64,000 nucleotides of DNA, from the NCBI GenBank assembly GCA_963809765.1, contig CAWEKT010000003.1, positions 496,001 through 560,000 of the forward strand, read 5' to 3'. The notes below the pieces were generated by a model, which did not search any database, had not been told where the DNA came from, and saw only the letters and a list, made by a program, of their open reading frames with translations. Numbering within the stretch: the stretch's first letter is position 1; each line of letters begins with the position of its first letter. The stretch comes from JACVRM01 sp963809765. Lineage in GTDB: Bacteria; Actinomycetota; Thermoleophilia; Gaiellales; Gaiellaceae. The translations under genes and the position numbers were made by a program. Shown here one piece after another: positions 61,786 to 64,000 of this stretch.

Positions 61786-64000
61786 GTGGCAACAACTCAG
61801 GAGATTGCGACGGCGGGGACGGCTGTCCCTGATCCTCGGTGTTCTACTGGCGACGATCGTGTTCGTCGCGGTGGCGTATGCGGATCCGGGCGGACCGGCG
61901 CTGTGCGCGCCGACCGGCAACGAGACGATCGCGACCGACCGGGAGGACTACGGCCCCGGCGAGACCGTCGAGATGACCGGCAGCGGCTACGGCGCCGGCT
62001 GCGGCGTGACCGTCAAGGTCACGCGCCCGAACGGGTCCGTGGTTGTCGGCGACGGCAGCTTCGCGCCCGGCAGCGACACCGTGGTCACCAACGCCAGCGG
62101 CGACCTCTACTACCTCTACCAACTGAACGGGATCATGGGCCAGTACCTCGTCGAGGCGATCGGGGAGGACGGAGCCGTCCTGGCGACGACCTCGTTCAGC
62201 GACGCGCTCGACTTTCAGATCCCGAACGTCGATCTCACGCCCAGCTTCGTCAAGAAGGTCGATGGGGCGACCGCCGCGACGGAGAACTTCTCCCTCCTGG
62301 TCGAGCAAGACAGCCCCGTCAACGATGCGGCCTCCACGATCAAGTGCATCCGCGTGCAGCTTCCGACGGAGAACCCAACGCCGAGCCCAGGCGGGGTACG
62401 TTGGATCGTGAACTCTGCGAGCCTGGCGATCTCCTCCGGCGGCGCGCCATGGACGACGAGCATCTCCAATCCCAATCCGGTGACGCAGCCGACGGGAGCG
62501 GCATCACCGTTCGTCAAGTTCACCAGCAGCACGGGACTTGTCGGAGGCACGCCTGGGTACGCGCGCATCGAGATCAACGCGACGACCAACCCGCCGGACG
62601 GCCAGAGGCAATGGACAGTCTTCGTCTCGAGCGACGCGTCGAACACGGCCGCGGGCTCCGCGTGCGCCGGCACGAATCAGCAGCTGGACCCCCTCGCTGG
62701 CTGGGACGACCAGGTGAAGAGCACCGCCCGCGTGTACACGGCCGACTTCCGGGATGGCTCGAACGCGACGACGACACCGTCCGTTCCCGTGGGCGGCACG
62801 GACACCTTCCGCGTGCGGTTCACAAGCACGGGCACAGGCACGAGCGGAGACAGTCGCATCCGGTACGCGACCATTTCGGTGCCGCCGTGCTTCGGCTCCA
62901 TCTCGGCACCGACGCTCACGACCAGCCCGGTCGCAAGCTGGACTGCCAGCGTGGTCGGAAACGTCATTCGCCTCAAGACCACCGGCACCGCCACCACCGA
63001 CGGAGCCCAGAACCATGGGCCAAGCATGCTTCAGCGCCGACGACCGTCAACCCCTCGGGACCGGCGTGCGCCGTCGGCTCCTCGACATGGACCACCGCGC
63101 GTGCGGCGGGTCAGCTCCTGGGCCGAGCGGGCCTTGGACGCCAAACACGCTGCAGGGGCACGGACGGCAACAGGCTGTTCTCGATTACCACGGGTCACCC
63201 GACGATGAACATCACGCCCTCGGACAGCACGCCGCCGGATACGCAGATTGATCCGCCGACGCCGGCGAATCCGACGAATGACAACACGCCGACGTTCAAC
63301 TTCTCGGGCACGGACAACGTGGGCGGCACCGGTGTCGCGAGCTTCGAGTGTCAGATCGACGGCGGCGGCTGGAGCGTCTGCACCAGCGGCCAGACCTTCG
63401 GGCCGCTCGGCGACGGCTCGCACACCTTCGAGGTGCGGGCCAAGGACGGCGCCAACAATGTCGACCCGACACCGGCCTCGCTACACCTGGGTGATCGACA
63501 CCACGGCGCCGGACACGCAGATCGACCCGCCGACGCCGGCGAACCCGACGAATGACAACACGCCGACGTTCAACTTCTCGGGCACCGACCCCGGCGGCAG
63601 CGGCGTGGCGAGCTTCGAGTGCCAGCTCGACGGCAGGCGGCTGGAGCGCCTGCACCAGCGGCCAGACCTTCGGGCCGCTCGGCGACGGCTCGCACACCTT
63701 CGAGGTGCGCGCGATCGACAACGCGACCAACACCGACCAGTCACCGGCCTCGCACACCTGGGTGATCGACACCATCGCCACCCGACACGACGATCACGGC
63801 GAACCCGCCCAACCCCTCGAGCGGCTCGGTGAGCTTCAGCTTCACGGGCACCGACAACGTGGGCGGCTCCGGCGTGGCGAGCTTCACCTGCCGGCTCGAT
63901 GGCAGCCTGGTCGATACGGCCTGCACGAGCCCGAAGAGCTACACCGGGCTGAGCACCGGCTCGCACACCTTCGAGGTCTGGGCGATCGACAACGCCGGCA
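61786..64000 (+). CDS. Secreted surface protein with Ig-like repeats (frameshifted, runs off the window)
   Basis: Signal peptide RRRGRLSLILGVLLATIVFV ending AVAYA, then ~400 aa of beta-rich sequence (DREDYGPGETVEMTGSGYGA near the start). Repeat units of about 91 aa follow, starting near 63238, 63512 and 63784, each with PPTPANPTNDNTPTFNFSG, GVASFECQ-DG and GSHTFEVRA. The units resemble bacterial Ig-like adhesin domains. Extra bases occur near 61808, 63020 and inside the repeats. GTG 61786 has GGGAGGGG upstream; TTG 61805 is the alternative. The role may be adhesion or envelope coat; no anchor is visible in this part. Confidence 0.75.

Overview
The window is a GC-rich (roughly 70%) chromosomal segment. 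Gene order and gene content suggest a deep-branching actinobacterium of the Thermoleophilia (Gaiellales/Solirubrobacterales) type. This placement is an inference from synteny (recG-rsmD-coaD-sepIVA-DUF177; mfd-mazG-eno-pyk-ftsB-DUF501; glmU-prs-rplY-pth), an actinobacterial-style LexA box, many GTG/TTG starts and a recurring leaderless promoter layout. I found no rRNA, CRISPR array, prophage or insertion sequence. One tRNA (Gln, anticodon TTG) is present.

Layout. 1-8.8 kb, minus strand: ABC-F ATPase, DUF177/YceD, SepIVA-like, coaD, rsmD, a secreted kelch protein, a Nudix hydrolase, recG and a CorC/HlyC membrane protein. 8.9-15.8 kb: an SOS-regulated radical SAM gene, a DUF4111 nucleotidyltransferase, an ArsR/SRPBCC pair, a NarL-type two-component pair and a flavoprotein/VOC pair. 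15.9-17.45 kb: a receiver-like protein and a 7Fe ferredoxin (fdxA) interrupted by an intein with two LAGLIDADG-like motifs. 17.5-25 kb: DUF309, cytochrome c maturation genes (ccdA and a ccmG-ccmH fusion), an L,D-transpeptidase, a membrane-spanning spermidine-synthase-like protein and a large GAF/PP2C phosphatase. 25-32.9 kb: small membrane proteins, an HTH-receiver protein, then DUF501, ftsB, pyk, eno, mazG and a PrsA-like foldase. 32.9-43.4 kb: mfd, pth, rplY, prs, glmU, tRNA-Gln, ispE, rsmA and tatD. 43.4-53.8 kb: metG, an M23 peptidase, rsmI, a ROK kinase, an LCP ligase, a GT39-like protein and a psuK-psuG pseudouridine catabolic pair. 53.9-64 kb: a cyclase/AAA/TPR regulator, an APC permease, a GYD protein, pepF and the start of a secreted protein with Ig-like repeats that runs off the window.

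About two dozen genes, including ones normally essential (glmU, mfd, rsmI), are broken by single-base shifts. At almost every site where I compared frames the contig carries one extra base; I saw one clear deletion. That is what insertion-biased sequencing error would give, so I treat these as intact genes in the organism and give full spans. The strongest biological observation is the ferredoxin intein, which sits immediately before a [4Fe-4S]-ligating cysteine.
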